A stretch of 38,143 bases of DNA from an uncultured Bacteroidaceae bacterium. Its GTDB lineage: Bacteria > Bacteroidota > Bacteroidia > Bacteroidales > Bacteroidaceae. The translations under genes and the position numbers were made by a program. The stretch covers positions 1 through 38,143 of the forward strand of contig CAJOGQ010000011.1 in NCBI GenBank assembly GCA_905234125.1. Reading direction: 5' to 3'. Below, in pieces: positions 14,772 to 23,114 of this stretch; the stretch's first letter is position 1, and each line of letters opens with the position of its first letter. The notes under the pieces were generated by a model. The model was not told where the DNA came from. It worked only from the letters and a program-made list of their open reading frames with translations, and made no database searches.

Positions 14772-16919
14772 TTATCCTTCTTTCTTCTTCCTGAGTCGCT
14801 CGGCGTTGCGGTTCTTAGGCATCTTGGCCTTGTCCGGCTTCTGTTTGGTGATCTTAAGAGGTTTCTGTTCGGATATGGGCAGTAAGGTCGGATTCCAGTC
14901 TTGGCTGATTTCCCATTGTGCCTTGAGGGTGATGGCGTTTGGGTTGTAATAGACAGGTTCAGGCTGGAGGTGCTGGTCGTAGTCGCCAGTGTCCCACAGA
15001 CCATTGCCGTTGAGGTCGTCAATGAGGCGCAAATAGTAAGTGCCTGGCTCCACAAAATAGAAGTCGGCCTTACCTCGCTGGGCTTTGATGGTCTTGACCA
15101 CTTTGTCGCTACCGTCGAGAAGTTGCACTAAAGCTCCGTCCCAAGTACCAGTGGGGAGTTGTGAGTTGGAACTTGAAGATTGAGCTGTACGTCCTCCTTG
15201 TAGTGTAACAAAGAGGGTAGAGAGGGTGTCGAGACGTTTCATGCGGATTGCACGTTTAGAGGCTTCGACACGTTTCCCATAAATGCCGACGAAAGCTGTA
15301 GTATCAATCACAAGTTGATAGGTTGTGTCAGGCTCCCATTCGGCATAGAGACGGTAAGTCTTAATGTCGTCGAGTTTCTGTCGGAAGAGAAACTCGACAG
15401 GTTGGAAGAGAGTGTCAACCTGAATACTGAGGTGTATCTTGGAGAGGTCAACACTCTCAAGGGGTTCAGGGAAAGTGAAGTCGATGTTCTTGTCGGGCAC
15501 CATAGCCTGCAAGTTGCTGGTCTTATATTCGAGAAACTCTTCAGGCATTGGAGGAATGTCGATGTTCTCGTCATCGTCCTTTTTCTTCTTTTTTCGTTTG
15601 TCTGATTTGTCTGCCTTTTCTGGAGTTTCTGATGCATCGGAGATTGGAAGAACGTCAGGGTTGTCAGCGTTTTCCTTTTCAGCTCGTCGGGCTGCACGGC
15701 GTGCTTCTTTCAATTGTTGCTTATATTCCTTTACCCATTCCTCATATTTTTCTTGTTGCTCTTTCGCAATCTTCTCTTTGGTAAGTTTGGAAACGAGCCA
15801 AAGGGTATCGGTGGTGAGAGCGAGGACACCAGCAGTGTCTGTAGCAAAGAAATCCATCTGTATGGTGAGGGTGTCAAGGTTGTAGATGAGAGAATCCTTG
15901 ACCCAATAATTGATAGTGTCGTTATGGGGCGTGGCATCGACAATGAAGGCATCCTCAACATCAAAGTTGAGCCCTTTGAGATGTGGAAGGGTGTCGGAGG
16001 GTGCTGTGAAGTAGATGGTGAACATCTGTGGAGTGAGACGCTCGCTCTTCAGGAGGTAGCGGTTCTGGAGGGCAGACTCGAAGGCAAGCAGGGCGATGTC
16101 ATCTGGATAGTAGTGGGTGTAGGGGGTATATACGATGGAGTCGTAGTGAATGCTGTCGTGCCACACTGTGTCTGGTCGCACATCAGGTCGGCTCGATGGA
16201 GAAAGAATGCGATCTGAGAAAGCTACCATCTCAGCTGGTTGGTCGTAGATGTAGTTCTGATTCTGGTCTTTGAGGGCAAAGGCACGGTAATTGCCTGATG
16301 CAAGTCCTTTCACCACAAAGTGCCCTTTGCTGTCTGTGCGTGAAATACGTTCAAAAGGGAGGGTGCGGAAAGTGGAATCAGGCAAGGTCGTTCCTTCTTC
16401 CTCTCTGTACAGACCTACAAGCATGCCTTTGATGGGTTCAAGGTTTTGGGCATCAAGCACGTGACCTGACATCTGGAAGGTGTCAACCTGTTCGCCTGTG
16501 GAGAAAGTGAATGCGTAGTCACCGTATGGGTTACCCTCGTTGTTGTCAACGATAGCGTCGGAAAAATCGATTGTGTAGGTTACGTTTGGTTTGAGGGAGT
16601 CGATGAGGTCGATGGTCACCTTTCGGCCTGTGGCAGAAATCTCTGGTTGCTCAATTTGTGGAGGAGAGATGACAACATTTTCCATCGCATTTTCCACCTT
16701 CACAATCTCATCGAACTCGATGACGATTTTCTTGGCGTGCTTGACATTGGACGAACCGAATTTGGGTGAAGTGCTTACCACCTTGGGCGGAGTCTCGTCG
16801 TAGGGACCTCCATCTGGTGACCCCATGCGGGCACAAGAAGAAACGAATGCAACATGCATCATGCACAAAGCATAGAAGACGATAAGCAGACGTCGATATT
16901 TGATAGAGGCAATCCGCAT
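14772..16919 (-). CDS. Large Ig-like (SbsA/Big_5-type) lipoprotein
   Basis: Envelope lipoprotein, 715 residues, of a Bacteroidetes-conserved type with no firm function. The N-terminal signal ends in lipobox VSSC (mature Cys near residue 29) followed by the characteristic PDGGPYDETPPKVV. An SbsA/Big_5-like Ig domain follows: STSPKFGSSNV, then KIVIEFDEIVKVEN, and YTIDFSDAIVDNNEGNP. After it comes a carboxypeptidase-regulatory-like segment (SGHVLDAQNLEPIKGMLVGLY). The middle holds a long charged helix (KEKIAKEQQEKYEEWVKEYK, then RRAARRAEKEN) and a KKKKKDDDE linker. The C-terminal third repeats beta-rich Ig-like patterns and ends in a basic RLRKKKEG. The MRIAS start puts a basic stretch before the hydrophobic core. 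No -7 box is seen in the 26-bp gap to the upstream GH3-family gene, so the two may be co-transcribed. Confidence 0.8.
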   Translation of the reverse strand: MRIASIKYRRLLIVFYALCMMHVAFVSSCARMGSPDGGPYDETPPKVVSTSPKFGSSNVKHAKKIVIEFDEIVKVENAMENVVISPPQIEQPEISATGRKVTIDLIDSLKPNVTYTIDFSDAIVDNNEGNPYGDYAFTFSTGEQVDTFQMSGHVLDAQNLEPIKGMLVGLYREEEGTTLPDSTFRTLPFERISRTDSKGHFVVKGLASGNYRAFALKDQNQNYIYDQPAEMVAFSDRILSPSSRPDVRPDTVWHDSIHYDSIVYTPYTHYYPDDIALLAFESALQNRYLLKSERLTPQMFTIYFTAPSDTLPHLKGLNFDVEDAFIVDATPHNDTINYWVKDSLIYNLDTLTIQMDFFATDTAGVLALTTDTLWLVSKLTKEKIAKEQQEKYEEWVKEYKQQLKEARRAARRAEKENADNPDVLPISDASETPEKADKSDKRKKKKKDDDENIDIPPMPEEFLEYKTSNLQAMVPDKNIDFTFPEPLESVDLSKIHLSIQVDTLFQPVEFLFRQKLDDIKTYRLYAEWEPDTTYQLVIDTTAFVGIYGKRVEASKRAIRMKRLDTLSTLFVTLQGGRTAQSSSSNSQLPTGTWDGALVQLLDGSDKVVKTIKAQRGKADFYFVEPGTYYLRLIDDLNGNGLWDTGDYDQHLQPEPVYYNPNAITLKAQWEISQDWNPTLLPISEQKPLKITKQKPDKAKMPKNRNAERLRKKKEG

Positions 16920-16945
16920 GGTGATGATGCGTTATGGAGGGTGAA

Positions 16946-18472
16946 TTATGAATTCATTGAGATGAGTTCCTCGATGTATTGGCGCGAGTTGCTAAGACGT
17001 GGAATCTTGTGCTGTCCACCGAGTTTTCCCTTGCTCTTAAGCCATTCGTCAAAGAGGCCAGGTTTAGCGGCAATGATTTCAAGAGGTTGCAGGGTGATGT
17101 CTTTATGACGCTTGGCCTCATAATCGGAATTGATGGCTTGGAGAGAACGGTCAAGAATAGACGCAAACTCCTGAATGGAACTGGGTTGCTTGACAAATTC
17201 TATCATCCACTGATGTCGGCATTTGGCGTTGCTGTCCATGAAGATAGGGGCTGCGGTGTAATCTTTCACCTGAGCACCTGTAGCCACGCAAGCCTGCAAA
17301 AGTCCCTTCTCGGCATTATCGACGATGAGTTCTTCTCCAAAAGCATTGATGAAGTGCTTGGTGCGCCCTGTGATGCTGAACTTGTAAGGGTCTTTCTGCG
17401 AGAACTTCACCGTGTCACCAATCAGGTAACGCCAAAGTCCGCAGTTGGTGCTGATAATCATGGCGTAGTTGGTGCCGGGCTCCACTTCCCAAAGTGGCAC
17501 AATCTTCTGGTCATCGATTGGATAGCCGTTATCGTCGAGATTGTCCATAGGACAGAACTCATAGAAGATTCCGTAGTCAATCATCAGAAGCATATTGGGG
17601 TCGGAGAGGTCATTCTGCAGACCAAAGAAGCCTTCGCTGGCATTGTAGGTCTCCATGTAATGCATGTTGGGCAGTCCAATGATGTTCTTGTACTGCTCAC
17701 GATAGGGGGTGAATGCCACTCCTCCGTGAAAGAACACCTCAAGGTTAGGCCATACTTCGTCAAGCCGATTCACGCCCTTCAGTTCCATCACTCTATTGAG
17801 AACGCTAAGCATCCACGAAGGTACACCGCTGATGTTGGTGACGTTCGTGTCCATCGCAGCACGGGCAATCTTGTCGCGCTTCTCCTCAAAGTCGCTCAGC
17901 AAGGCGATTTTCTTTTTCGGCACACGAATAATCTTTGCTGCGGTGGGGATATTCTCAATCAGGATGGCACTGAGGTCGCCCACCAAACTGTTAGGTGTGT
18001 TAAGGTTTGGCGAGTGGCTTCCCCCAAGGATGAGGCTCTTGCCTGAGAAAAATTTGCTTTTGGGGTTGATGTGGAGGTAACTCACGATGCAGTCCGTACC
18101 ACCACGATAATGGATGTTCTTGAGACCTTCACCACTGACAGGAATGAATTTGCTCTTGTCGTTGGTTGTACCAGACGATTTGGCATACCAGCGCACCACA
18201 CCTGGCCAAAGGATGTTCTCCTTGCCTTCGCGCATCTTGTGGATGTAACTCTTCAGTTCCTCATAGGTGTTCACAGGTACCTGCTGACGGAATTGCTCGT
18301 ATGATTCAATTAGGTCATAGTGATGCTCCGCACCCCATTCCGTTTTCCTGCCCTGACGGATCAGATGGCGGAAAATCTTCTGTTGTATGTCTTTCGCTCT
18401 GGTGGCATATCTCTCCAATTGCTTCTGTCTTTTGGAGAAATAAATTTTATTTAGAAAACCTGTCGTATTCAT
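16946..18472 (-). CDS. GH3-family (auxin-responsive-GH3-like) acyl-adenylating enzyme
   Basis: Cytoplasmic adenylating enzyme of the GH3 superfamily. Plant members conjugate amino acids to acyl acids; the bacterial substrates are largely unknown. The 508-residue protein shows the ATP-binding motif YAKSSGTTNDKSKFIPV, the conserved YNASEGFFG, and GLWRYLIGDTVKF near the end of the large domain. An upstream in-frame extension to 18577 is rejected because a TACCTTTGC promoter box lies inside it (18491-18499). The MNTTGFLNKIYFSK start at 18472 gives a leader of about 10-12 nt. It is followed after 26 bp by the Ig-like lipoprotein gene. Confidence 0.88.
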   Translation of the reverse strand: MNTTGFLNKIYFSKRQKQLERYATRAKDIQQKIFRHLIRQGRKTEWGAEHHYDLIESYEQFRQQVPVNTYEELKSYIHKMREGKENILWPGVVRWYAKSSGTTNDKSKFIPVSGEGLKNIHYRGGTDCIVSYLHINPKSKFFSGKSLILGGSHSPNLNTPNSLVGDLSAILIENIPTAAKIIRVPKKKIALLSDFEEKRDKIARAAMDTNVTNISGVPSWMLSVLNRVMELKGVNRLDEVWPNLEVFFHGGVAFTPYREQYKNIIGLPNMHYMETYNASEGFFGLQNDLSDPNMLLMIDYGIFYEFCPMDNLDDNGYPIDDQKIVPLWEVEPGTNYAMIISTNCGLWRYLIGDTVKFSQKDPYKFSITGRTKHFINAFGEELIVDNAEKGLLQACVATGAQVKDYTAAPIFMDSNAKCRHQWMIEFVKQPSSIQEFASILDRSLQAINSDYEAKRHKDITLQPLEIIAAKPGLFDEWLKSKGKLGGQHKIPRLSNSRQYIEELISMNS

Positions 18473-18490
18473 TGCCAAGTCAATTTGGGT

Positions 18491-18499
18491 GCAAAGGTA
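18491..18499 (-). promoter_or_regulatory. -7 box of the GH3-family gene
   Basis: The minus strand reads TACCTTTGC. Its position fixes the start of the downstream gene at 18472 rather than 18577. Confidence 0.8.
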
Positions 18500-18511
18500 C
18501 GAATAAGTGAG

Positions 18512-18540
18512 GGAAAAACCAAATAAATTTGAGTTTTTCC
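18512..18540. repeat. Inverted repeat beside the GH3-gene promoter
   Basis: GGAAAAAC (18512-18519) and GTTTTTCC (18533-18540) form perfect 8-bp arms around 13 bp, roughly at -22 to -50 from the predicted start. It could be an operator, or simply the AT-rich upstream element. Confidence 0.45.
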
Positions 18541-18587
18541 GAACGAGAGTACCTCCGATGAGGCCAAAGGTGTCCAAAAATTAAAAA

Positions 18588-19445
18588 CTAAAAACCCTTT
18601 GCGTTTTTGATGCCGTTCAGTAGTTCTTTGTCTCTCTTGATGCGATTAAGAGCCTGCTTGGCGGCATTTTGGTCGCTTTCCTTCTTGCTGTATCCATCGC
18701 CTGTGCCACATGGAATACCCTGTACAAGAACAGAAGAGTGGAACGTGGGGATGTTGTTGTGAACACCGTCACGTGACTCTTTCTGTTGGAAAGCGAACTT
18801 ATACTGATGCTTCTGACACCATTCGATGAGAGTGCTCTTGTAATTCTTCTCTTGTTTGGCCACATTATCGATGTTGATGTAGTATTTGAAGACCTTCTCC
18901 TCGAGGAATCGGTAGCAATACTTGTAACCTCTGTCCAAATAGATGGCACCTACGAATGCTTCGAAGGCGTTGCCGTTCATGAAACTGTTGTGCCCCGTTG
19001 TTACGGCTCCTGCATGTTTGATGAGCTTGTCAAGTCCCAAATCAATGGCAAGCTTGTTGAGCGAGTTGCGACATACAATTTTACTACGCAATGTGGTCAG
19101 GAAACCCTCCTGTTTGCGTCCGAAATGCTTGTAGAGGATGTCTGCGACGATGGCGCCCAAGACGGCATCTCCCAAGAATTCAAGACGTTCGTTGTTGATG
19201 TAGAGCTTCTTTGTTTGTTGCACATCTTGGCTTGGTTCTCTCTTCCTCCGCTTTTTCTCTTGCTCCGTCTTCTCCTCCGGCTGTTCCTTCCCTTGTTCGT
19301 AATAGGCCATAGACTTGTGCATCAGCGCCATTTGGTACAGTCTGATGTCGTGAGGATAGAAGCCCAAAATGGACTTGAGTCGCAAAAAAGGCTTCTTCTC
19401 GGTGACGAAAAGAAGCCTAATTTTATCAAAGATATTCGAAATCAC
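18588..19445 (-). CDS. rnc: Ribonuclease III
   Basis: Double-stranded-RNA endonuclease for rRNA and mRNA processing. The open frame reaches 19601 inside fabF, but the GTG at 19445 (VISNIFDKIRLLF) is the likely start. It lies 4 bp after the fabF stop with AAGG just before it, and it matches the usual Bacteroidetes RNase III N-terminus. This gives 285 residues. The catalytic signature NERLEFLGDAVLG is present and the dsRNA-binding domain covers the last ~70 residues (YKSTLIEWCQK ... GYSKKESDQNAAKQALNRI). A Lys/Glu-rich insertion of about 30 residues (EQPEEKTEQEKKRRKREP) sits between the first helix and the signature. It is co-transcribed with acpP and fabF, a common arrangement. Confidence 0.93.
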   Translation of the reverse strand: MISNIFDKIRLLFVTEKKPFLRLKSILGFYPHDIRLYQMALMHKSMAYYEQGKEQPEEKTEQEKKRRKREPSQDVQQTKKLYINNERLEFLGDAVLGAIVADILYKHFGRKQEGFLTTLRSKIVCRNSLNKLAIDLGLDKLIKHAGAVTTGHNSFMNGNAFEAFVGAIYLDRGYKYCYRFLEEKVFKYYINIDNVAKQEKNYKSTLIEWCQKHQYKFAFQQKESRDGVHNNIPTFHSSVLVQGIPCGTGDGYSKKESDQNAAKQALNRIKRDKELLNGIKNAKGF

Positions 19446-19449
19446 CTTT

Positions 19450-20715
19450 TTAGTCTTGGTATTTCTTGAAAATGACGCTTGCGTTGTGACCACCAAAACC
19501 GAAAGTGTTGCTGAGTGCGGCACGAACGGTACGCTTCTGTGCGTTGTTGAAGGTGAAATTGAGTGTGTAGTCAATCTCTGGGTCTTCGTCGCCTTCTGCA
19601 TGGTTGATGGTGGGAGGAACGATGTCGTTCTTCACAGCGAGAACGCTGATCATAGCTTCCACAGCTCCTGCGGCACCTAACAGGTGACCCGTCATAGACT
19701 TGGTGGAGCTGATGTTGAGTTTGTAAGCAGCGTCGCCAAACACTTCCTTGATGGCTTTTGCCTCGGAGATGTCGCCCACATGAGTGGATGTGCCGTGTAC
19801 ATTGATGTAGTCAATGTCTTCTGGCTTCAATCCGGCATCTTTGAGTGCGCGCTCCATCACGAGTTTTGCGCCAAGACCCTCTGGGTGAGTGGCTGTGATG
19901 TGGTAAGCGTCGGCAGACATGCCTGCACCCACCATCTCAGCATAAATCTTGGCACCACGTGCTTTAGCGTGCTCCAGTTCCTCAAGAATCAGGATGCCTG
20001 CACCTTCACCCATCACGAAACCGTCACGGCTTGCGCTGAATGGACGGCTTGCCTTCTCTGGCTCATCGTTGCGAGTGGAAAGTGCCTTCATGGCATTGAA
20101 ACCACCCACGCCCGATGCTGCGATGGCTGCTTCAGCACCACCTGCCACAATTGCATTAGCCTTACCCAAGCGGATGAGGTTGAACGCATCGGCCAGTGCG
20201 CTTGAAGAAGATGCGCATGCGGAAGTTGTCGTGTAGTTAGGTCCACGGAATCCATACTGAATGCTGATATGGCCAGAAGCGATATCTGCAATCATCTTCG
20301 GAATGAAGAAAGGATTGAATTTGGGACCCAGTTGAGGACCATTGATGGCATAGTTGCCAGCTTCCTCCTCGAAAGTCTTGATACCTCCGATACCTACACC
20401 AAGCACAACTCCTATTTCGTTCTTGTCAACAGCCTCGAGATCCATGCCAGAATCTTCGATGGCCATCTTGGCTGCCGCAAGGGCATACTGGGTGTAGAGA
20501 TCCATCTTACGGCTTTCCTTACGGTCGATGTAGGCAGCCGAATCAAATCCCTTCACTTCGCATGCGAACTGAGTCTTGAACTGTGAAGCGTCGAAATGTG
20601 TAATAGGACCAGCGCCACTCTTGCCAGCCTTGAGGTTTTCCCAAGACTCCTCAGCAGTGTTGCCGAGCGGAGTCAGAGCGCCAATACCTGTTACAACAAC
20701 TCTCTTTAATTCCAT
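19450..20715 (-). CDS. fabF: 3-oxoacyl-[acyl-carrier-protein] synthase II
   Basis: Condensing enzyme of type II fatty-acid elongation: joins malonyl-ACP to acyl-ACP. The 421-residue protein has the nucleophile Cys167 in TTSACASSS and the two catalytic His in VHGTSTHVGD and KSMTGHLLGAAG. It ends with the FGGHNASVIF motif. It lies 25 bp after acpP, its carrier-protein partner, and 4 bp before rnc, forming an acpP-fabF-rnc operon driven from 21043-21051. Confidence 0.97.
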   Translation of the reverse strand: MELKRVVVTGIGALTPLGNTAEESWENLKAGKSGAGPITHFDASQFKTQFACEVKGFDSAAYIDRKESRKMDLYTQYALAAAKMAIEDSGMDLEAVDKNEIGVVLGVGIGGIKTFEEEAGNYAINGPQLGPKFNPFFIPKMIADIASGHISIQYGFRGPNYTTTSACASSSSALADAFNLIRLGKANAIVAGGAEAAIAASGVGGFNAMKALSTRNDEPEKASRPFSASRDGFVMGEGAGILILEELEHAKARGAKIYAEMVGAGMSADAYHITATHPEGLGAKLVMERALKDAGLKPEDIDYINVHGTSTHVGDISEAKAIKEVFGDAAYKLNISSTKSMTGHLLGAAGAVEAMISVLAVKNDIVPPTINHAEGDEDPEIDYTLNFTFNNAQKRTVRAALSNTFGFGGHNASVIFKKYQD

Positions 20716-20740
20716 AATTACTTAGCGTTAGCCTCGATAA

Positions 20741-20977
20741 TTATTTTGCGTTCTGCTCGATATAAGCGATAGCGTCGCCTACAGTAGAAATCTTTTCAGC
20801 CTGATCGTCAGGAATATTGATGCCGAAAGCCTTCTCGAACTCCATGATGAGTTCTACAGTGTCGAGAGAGTCTGCGCCGAGGTCGTTAGTGAAACTTGCT
20901 TCTGGCTTAACTTCTGCTTCGTCAACGTTGAGCTTCTCAACGATGATAGATTTTACTCTTGATTCAATTTCAGACAT
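20741..20977 (-). CDS. acpP: Acyl carrier protein
   Basis: Carries growing acyl chains on a 4'-phosphopantetheine arm. The 78-residue acidic protein has the attachment motif [11 protein letters not shown] with Ser37, and normal length and helices. It is first in the acpP-fabF-rnc operon. Upstream lie a TACCTTTGC box (21043-21051) and a cluster of TTGTGCAA octamers that may be a regulatory site. Confidence 0.97.
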   Translation of the reverse strand: MSEIESRVKSIIVEKLNVDEAEVKPEASFTNDLGADSLDTVELIMEFEKAFGINIPDDQAEKISTVGDAIAYIEQNAK

Positions 20978-21042
20978 AATCTTTAATTTTTTAAGTTGTT
21001 AATTGATGAGTTTCTATTTAGTCGCTATTTATGAATTGCGGT

Positions 21043-21051
21043 GCAAAGGTA
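21043..21051 (-). promoter_or_regulatory. -7 box of the acpP-fabF-rnc operon
   Basis: The minus strand reads TACCTTTGC, giving a leader of about 60 nt before acpP. Confidence 0.75.
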
Positions 21052-21096
21052 GGAATAATTCTTCAAACCAAGCAAAAATATTCTCACAAAATACAC

Positions 21097-21132
21097 TTTT
21101 ATTGCACAAACGGACTAATTTGTGCAATAAAA
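21097..21132. repeat. Perfect 14-bp inverted repeat upstream of acpP / downstream of typA
   Basis: Arms 21097-21110 (TTTTATTGCACAAA) and 21119-21132 (TTTGTGCAATAAAA) are perfectly complementary around an 8-nt spacer. The T runs sit on the 5' side of the stem in both directions, so it does not look like an ordinary rho-independent terminator. A third TTGTGCAA octamer lies at 21163-21170. Candidate operator for fatty-acid genes, or a 3' element of typA. Confidence 0.6.
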
Positions 21133-21186
21133 AGGGCTTATTTTTCACTTTTGATTGCTCTATTGTGCAAAAACAAGCATTTTTCT

Positions 21187-22992
21187 TTAATCCTCCTTAT
21201 TGGCTCTTTTTCTCTCCAGATGGTCGAGGATGATTTTGCGGATGCGCATGCTCTTGGGGGTCACTTCCACATACTCATCTGCCTTGATGTATTCCAGCGC
21301 CTCCTCCAACGAAAGTTGTACCGGGGGGATGATGTGTGCCTTTTCATCTGTTCCGCTCGCGCGTACATTAGTTAATTGTTTGGCCTTCGTCACGTTGATG
21401 ACCAGGTCTATCTCATGCACGTGTTCACCCACCACCTGGCCAGCATACACCGTGTCTTGTGGGAAAATGAAGAATTTGCCTCGGTCTTGCAGGTGGTCAA
21501 TGGCGTAGGCGAAGGCTGTGCCCGACTCCATTGCGATGAGCGAACCATTCGTGCGGCGTGTCAGTTCACCCTTGAAAGGCTGGTAGTTCTTAAATCGATG
21601 TGCCATGATGGCCTCCCCCTGACTGGCTGTGAGCACGTTTGTGCGCAGGCCGATGATGCCACGTGAAGGAATCTCAAATTCGATGTTCACACGGTCACCC
21701 TGTGCTTCCATGCTCACCATCTCACCTTTGCGACGGGTCACCATATCAATCATCTTGCTCGCAAACTCCTCTGGCACGTTGATGGTCAGTTCCTCTACAG
21801 GCTCGCACTTCTCTCCGTTGATTTCTTTGAAGATGACTTGAGGCTGACCCACCTGCAGCTCATAACCTTCACGACGCATGGTCTCGATGAGCACAGAGAG
21901 GTGCAGCACACCACGTCCACTCACAATCCACTGGTCGGTCGTGCCTTCTTTCGCCTCCACTCTCAAGGCGAGGTTCTTCTCCAGTTCCTTATAGAGACGG
22001 TCACCTATGTGTCGGCTTGTGCAGAACTTGCCTTCTTTGCCGAAGAACGGTGAGTTGTTGATGGTGAAGAGCATCGACATTGTGGGCTCGTCTATTGAGA
22101 TTGTGGGCAAAGCCTCTGGCTCCTCAAAGTCGCAGATGGTGTCGCCAATCTCAAAGTTCGACAGGCCAATCACAGCACAGATGTCGCCTGAGCTGACAGC
22201 CTCTGTGGCACGATGCCCCATGCCCTCAAATGTGTGCAGTTCCTTGATTTTTGTCTTCTCCGTACTGCCATTGCGATGGGCGATGGTGATGTTCTGGCCA
22301 GCCTTCAGTGTGCCACGATGCACACGTCCCACAGCGATGCGACCCGTATAAGTGCTGTAATCCAGCGAGGTGATGAGCATTTGTGCCGTACCCTCCAACT
22401 GCTCAGGAGCAGGAATTGTGTCAAGAATCACATCCAGGAGATAGGTGATGTCGTTTGTGGGGGTCTTGTAGTCTGGTCCCATCCATCCTTGTTTGGCTGA
22501 ACCATACACCACAGGGAAGTCCAGTTGATCTTCAGTGGCGTTGAGCGAGAACATCAAGTCGAACACCATTTCATACACTTCCTCTGGGCGGCAGTTAGGT
22601 TTGTCCACCTTGTTCACCACCACCACGGGCTTCAGGCCAATTTCCAAAGCCTTCTGCAACACAAATCGTGTCTGGGGCATAGGTCCCTCAAACGCATCAA
22701 CCAACAGGATGCATCCATCGGCCATGTTCAGCACACGCTCCACTTCACCACCGAAATCGGAGTGTCCAGGAGTGTCGATGACATTAATCTTTGTACCTTT
22801 ATAATTAATGGAGACGTTCTTCGACAAAATCGTGATGCCACGCTCACGTTCCAGTTCGTTGTTATCCAAAATCAGGTCGCCCGTTTGCTGATTCTCACGA
22901 AACAGATTTCCTGCTAACAACATCTTATCGACCAGCGTCGTTTTTCCGTGGTCGACATGCGCAATAATCGCAATATTTCTAATGTCCTGCAT
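21187..22992 (-). CDS. typA: Ribosome-associated GTPase TypA/BipA
   Basis: Translational GTPase related to EF-G that aids 50S assembly and stress adaptation. The 601-residue protein has G1 AHVDHGKTTL, the switch region with RERGITI, G3 DTPGHSDFGG and G4 NKVDKPN, followed by EF-G-like domains. The BipA-type C-terminal region includes RGIIGLRTNVLTASQGEAIM. Length is normal. It has its own promoter box at 23014-23022, back to back with pyrH. Confidence 0.97.
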   Translation of the reverse strand: MQDIRNIAIIAHVDHGKTTLVDKMLLAGNLFRENQQTGDLILDNNELERERGITILSKNVSINYKGTKINVIDTPGHSDFGGEVERVLNMADGCILLVDAFEGPMPQTRFVLQKALEIGLKPVVVVNKVDKPNCRPEEVYEMVFDLMFSLNATEDQLDFPVVYGSAKQGWMGPDYKTPTNDITYLLDVILDTIPAPEQLEGTAQMLITSLDYSTYTGRIAVGRVHRGTLKAGQNITIAHRNGSTEKTKIKELHTFEGMGHRATEAVSSGDICAVIGLSNFEIGDTICDFEEPEALPTISIDEPTMSMLFTINNSPFFGKEGKFCTSRHIGDRLYKELEKNLALRVEAKEGTTDQWIVSGRGVLHLSVLIETMRREGYELQVGQPQVIFKEINGEKCEPVEELTINVPEEFASKMIDMVTRRKGEMVSMEAQGDRVNIEFEIPSRGIIGLRTNVLTASQGEAIMAHRFKNYQPFKGELTRRTNGSLIAMESGTAFAYAIDHLQDRGKFFIFPQDTVYAGQVVGEHVHEIDLVINVTKAKQLTNVRASGTDEKAHIIPPVQLSLEEALEYIKADEYVEVTPKSMRIRKIILDHLERKRANKED

Positions 22993-23013
22993 ACTTATTG
23001 ATTCAAATCGGGT

Positions 23014-23022
23014 GCAAAGGTA
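23014..23022 (-). promoter_or_regulatory. -7 box of the typA promoter
   Basis: The minus strand reads TACCTTTGC, 22 bp upstream of the typA ATG. It is divergent from the pyrH box 44 bp away. Confidence 0.75.
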
Positions 23023-23037
23023 CGAAAAAACTTCCGA

Positions 23038-23058
23038 CTCTTAACGCTTAACTCTTAA
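23038..23058. repeat. Heptanucleotide array between divergent typA and pyrH promoters
   Basis: Three units (CTCTTAA, CGCTTAA, CTCTTAA) run into CTTTTTC and then the pyrH -7 box. The arrangement is nearly the same as at 35551-35578. Confidence 0.75.
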
Positions 23059-23066
23059 CTTTTTCT

Positions 23067-23075
23067 TACCTTTGC
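23067..23075 (+). promoter_or_regulatory. -7 box of the pyrH promoter
   Basis: TACCTTTGC on the plus strand, 40 bp before the pyrH ATG. Confidence 0.75.
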
Positions 23076-23114
23076 ACTTCAAAGACAATAGAATCACAAA
23101 AACAACTATCAGTT

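Noticed and set aside
16979..18046. 355-residue plus-strand reading frame opposite the GH3-family gene
   Set aside because: A long antisense frame caused by codon bias of the real gene, which has diagnostic motifs and a promoter.
21097..21132. 14-bp inverted repeat as a rho-independent terminator of typA
   Set aside because: The stem is AT-rich and the T stretch lies on its 5' side in both directions; it is kept as an inverted repeat or possible operator.
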